Position numbers and translations under genes: made by a program | Source of the DNA: Bacteroidales bacterium | GTDB lineage: Bacteria > Bacteroidota > Bacteroidia > Bacteroidales > FEN-979 | Reading direction: 5' to 3' | Assembly (NCBI GenBank): GCA_025355465.1 | Contig: JANXZO010000020.1 | Location: 1 to 64,000 of the forward strand | Length of the DNA: 64,000 bases | Shown: positions 62,544-64,000 of the stretch, piece after piece | Numbering within the stretch: the stretch's first letter is position 1 | How the letters are laid out: every line of letters begins with the position of its first letter | Notes under the pieces: generated by a model | Databases searched by the model: none | What the model was told of the DNA's origin: nothing | The model's input: only the letters and a program-made list of their open reading frames with translations

Positions 62544-63707
62544 TTAGTAGCTGTGCCCTCCCGATTCCATCTCGGCGGCATCGATCTTTTTATTATTCAT
62601 CCTTCTCCAGGTGTACCATATGTAGCCAAACACCAGAGGAACCATAATGGAGACGTAGCTCATAATTGTAAGGGTATAGTGGCTTGAGGAACTGTTTTGG
62701 ATGGTGAGAGAACTTTGCAGGTCGAAAGTGGAGGGATAGAATGAAGTTTTATTTAAACCTGAAACCAGGAATAGTGAAAATACAGTCAGGATGGTCCCGC
62801 TGCCGGCATACCAGATGCCCTGTGACCTGTTTTTCTCGAACGACAGAAGGGGTAATAATATGCCTAACAGCACAAAAACCACCCCTGCACTGAAAAGTAA
62901 CATAACCACCGGCATTTGTACAAAGTTGTGGTTGTATTTGTGAGGCTCGAAAAAAATGGCGCTGTTGTAAGGGTCGACCGAATAGCCGGGCATGGAGAGT
63001 AAAGCCCCGGTAAATAACAGGAAAAACATCAGGAAGGGAACGGCATTTATCAGCAGATGTTTTTTTGAACGGACCATCATGTTATCATCCGATACCGTGT
63101 TCATGAAATAGAGTAACCCAAGAACTCTTGCCAGGAAAAACACAGCCAGCCCCAAGGCAACATTGCGCCAGTCGAGCAACGCTTCAAGTCCGTGAGCCGG
63201 CCCCTGCCAGCGCGAAATTGTAGGATCACCGAGGTTCGTCAGACTTAACTTATGGACGGAAAACTTCGAACCAGTGAAAAATGTTGCCACCGCTACTCCG
63301 AGGAGGATGGTTCCGACAAACCCGTTGATGATGAGAAACCATTCATAAATCTTATGGCCAAGAAAATTGTTGGGCTTGCTCCTGAATTCATAGGCGACAG
63401 CCTGGATGATAAAGGCGAAAAGGATGGCCATCCATACCCAGTATGCTCCACCGAAACTGGTCGCATAGAACAACGGAAAAGCGGCAAAAAATGCGCCTCC
63501 GAAGGTAACAAGTGTGGTAAAGGTAAACTCCCATTTGCGCCCTAAAGTGTTCACCAGGATTTTTCGTTCCGGTTCGGTTTTGCCAATAGTATAAATAAAT
63601 GTCTGTCCTCCCTGCACGAACAACAGGAATACAAGCAGGCTTCCAAGAAGCGAGATGATCAGCCACCAGTATATTTGCAGTGTTTCCAGCAACATGGTTT
63701 CAAACAT
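62544..63707 (-). CDS. cydB: Cytochrome bd ubiquinol oxidase subunit II
   Basis: A 387-residue inner-membrane protein with about nine helices. CydB features include LETLQIYWWLIISLLGSLLV near the start and GGAFFAAFPLFYATSFGGAY. With CydA it forms the high-affinity quinol oxidase used at low oxygen. The start overlaps the cydA stop by 8 bp, so translation is coupled. Confidence 0.95.
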   Translation of the reverse strand: MFETMLLETLQIYWWLIISLLGSLLVFLLFVQGGQTFIYTIGKTEPERKILVNTLGRKWEFTFTTLVTFGGAFFAAFPLFYATSFGGAYWVWMAILFAFIIQAVAYEFRSKPNNFLGHKIYEWFLIINGFVGTILLGVAVATFFTGSKFSVHKLSLTNLGDPTISRWQGPAHGLEALLDWRNVALGLAVFFLARVLGLLYFMNTVSDDNMMVRSKKHLLINAVPFLMFFLLFTGALLSMPGYSVDPYNSAIFFEPHKYNHNFVQMPVVMLLFSAGVVFVLLGILLPLLSFEKNRSQGIWYAGSGTILTVFSLFLVSGLNKTSFYPSTFDLQSSLTIQNSSSSHYTLTIMSYVSIMVPLVFGYIWYTWRRMNNKKIDAAEMESGGHSY

Positions 63708-64000
63708 TTTTAATTCCTCCGTCTTTGGGTCCGATTTTGATCTGCTTCAGCATGATCATGATTTCGGCGATTAGCAGGATGGTGAAGATTGCCGCAAACA
63801 ACCAGAAGGTGATTATTACTGAGGACGCATCGATTTTGGAAGCAGCAGCCATGGTCGGAAGCAGGTCCTGGATAACCCATGGTTGCCGTCCGACTTCAGC
63901 AACCACCCAGCCTGCTTGTGAGGCAAGATAGGCCAGCGGGATCGACCATATGGATGTCCACAGCAACATTCGTTTTTTGTCGAGGTTTCCGGTGTTGACG
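63700..64000 (-). CDS. cydA: Cytochrome bd ubiquinol oxidase subunit I, C-terminus (partial)
   Basis: The frame is open from the window's right edge to the stop at 63700. The 100 residues visible include SQAGWVVAEVGRQPWVIQDL, the conserved C-terminal region of CydA that follows the Q loop, and a final membrane helix (VIITFWLFAAIFTILLIAEI). The rest of the gene lies outside the window. Confidence 0.95.
   Translation of the reverse strand, partial: VNTGNLDKKRMLLWTSIWSIPLAYLASQAGWVVAEVGRQPWVIQDLLPTMAAASKIDASSVIITFWLFAAIFTILLIAEIMIMLKQIKIGPKDGGIKNV

Overview
The window comes from a Bacteroidota genome, most likely Bacteroidales or a close relative. Evidence: three proteins with type IX secretion (T9SS) C-terminal sorting domains, a TonB-dependent receptor, Bacteroidota-only small families (HYC_CC_PP proteins, the GG-Bacteroidales peptide precursor), no consistent Shine-Dalgarno sequences, and several promoters of the Bacteroidota form TTTG-N18-20-TAnnTTTG (trxA, gdhA, typA, rpsP). 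All family names are from memory of motifs and architecture; no search was run.

Region 1 (1-13905) is the right-hand part of an integrative element. At the left edge the end of an IS21-like insertion sequence cuts a CusA/CzcA metal-efflux gene. A cluster of small periplasmic metal (probably copper) proteins follows. Next come radC, repeat-rich non-coding DNA with one 56-residue ORF, a replication module (CHC2/toprim-like primase, SF3-type primase-helicase, iteron-like repeats), an excisionase-type regulator, an AlbA/schlafen-type regulator and a tyrosine integrase. The element ends in the 3' half of a tRNA-Pro(UGG) gene, split at the anticodon loop. The intact tRNA should lie beyond the left edge.

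Region 2 (14103-26936) holds the most interesting system: a ribosomally made, modified peptide (RiPP) locus of the GG-Bacteroidales type. Its genes are a 71-aa precursor with a Gly-Gly leader, a radical SAM/SPASM maturase, a pseudo-radical-SAM partner, an FtsX/MacB-like permease, a C39-peptidase ABC exporter, a 54-aa stub resembling only the N-terminus of an HlyD adaptor, and an ABC ATPase. All are on the minus strand and most are translationally coupled. A sigma-54 response regulator and its histidine kinase sit at the far end on the plus strand. A near-consensus sigma-54 promoter lies just upstream of the precursor gene, and a 10-bp inverted repeat about 110-140 bp further upstream has the spacing of an NtrC-type enhancer. 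Its half-site AGTGTAAA recurs twice in tandem upstream of the regulator gene. I infer that the two-component system switches on the peptide operon.

Region 3 (26953-41231) is mostly housekeeping: a BatA-type protein, gdhA, a YwqK-like lipoprotein, MarC, the trmN6-rimM-rpsP operon, a PAP2 phosphatase, an apparently exported rubrerythrin, a DUF2231 membrane protein, dnaE, trxA and a DUF58 protein.

Region 4 (41243-46455) contains a T9SS protein and an apparent uptake operon: TiaS-like protein, S-component-like membrane protein, lipoprotein, TonB-dependent receptor. Region 5 (46580-64000) has valS, a YeiH-type transporter, a CrtI-like oxidoreductase, typA, a DUF4159 protein, rsmE, a MarR regulator, two large T9SS-secreted proteins (an M14 carboxypeptidase and a VPS10-like propeller protein), and cydB plus the 3' end of cydA.
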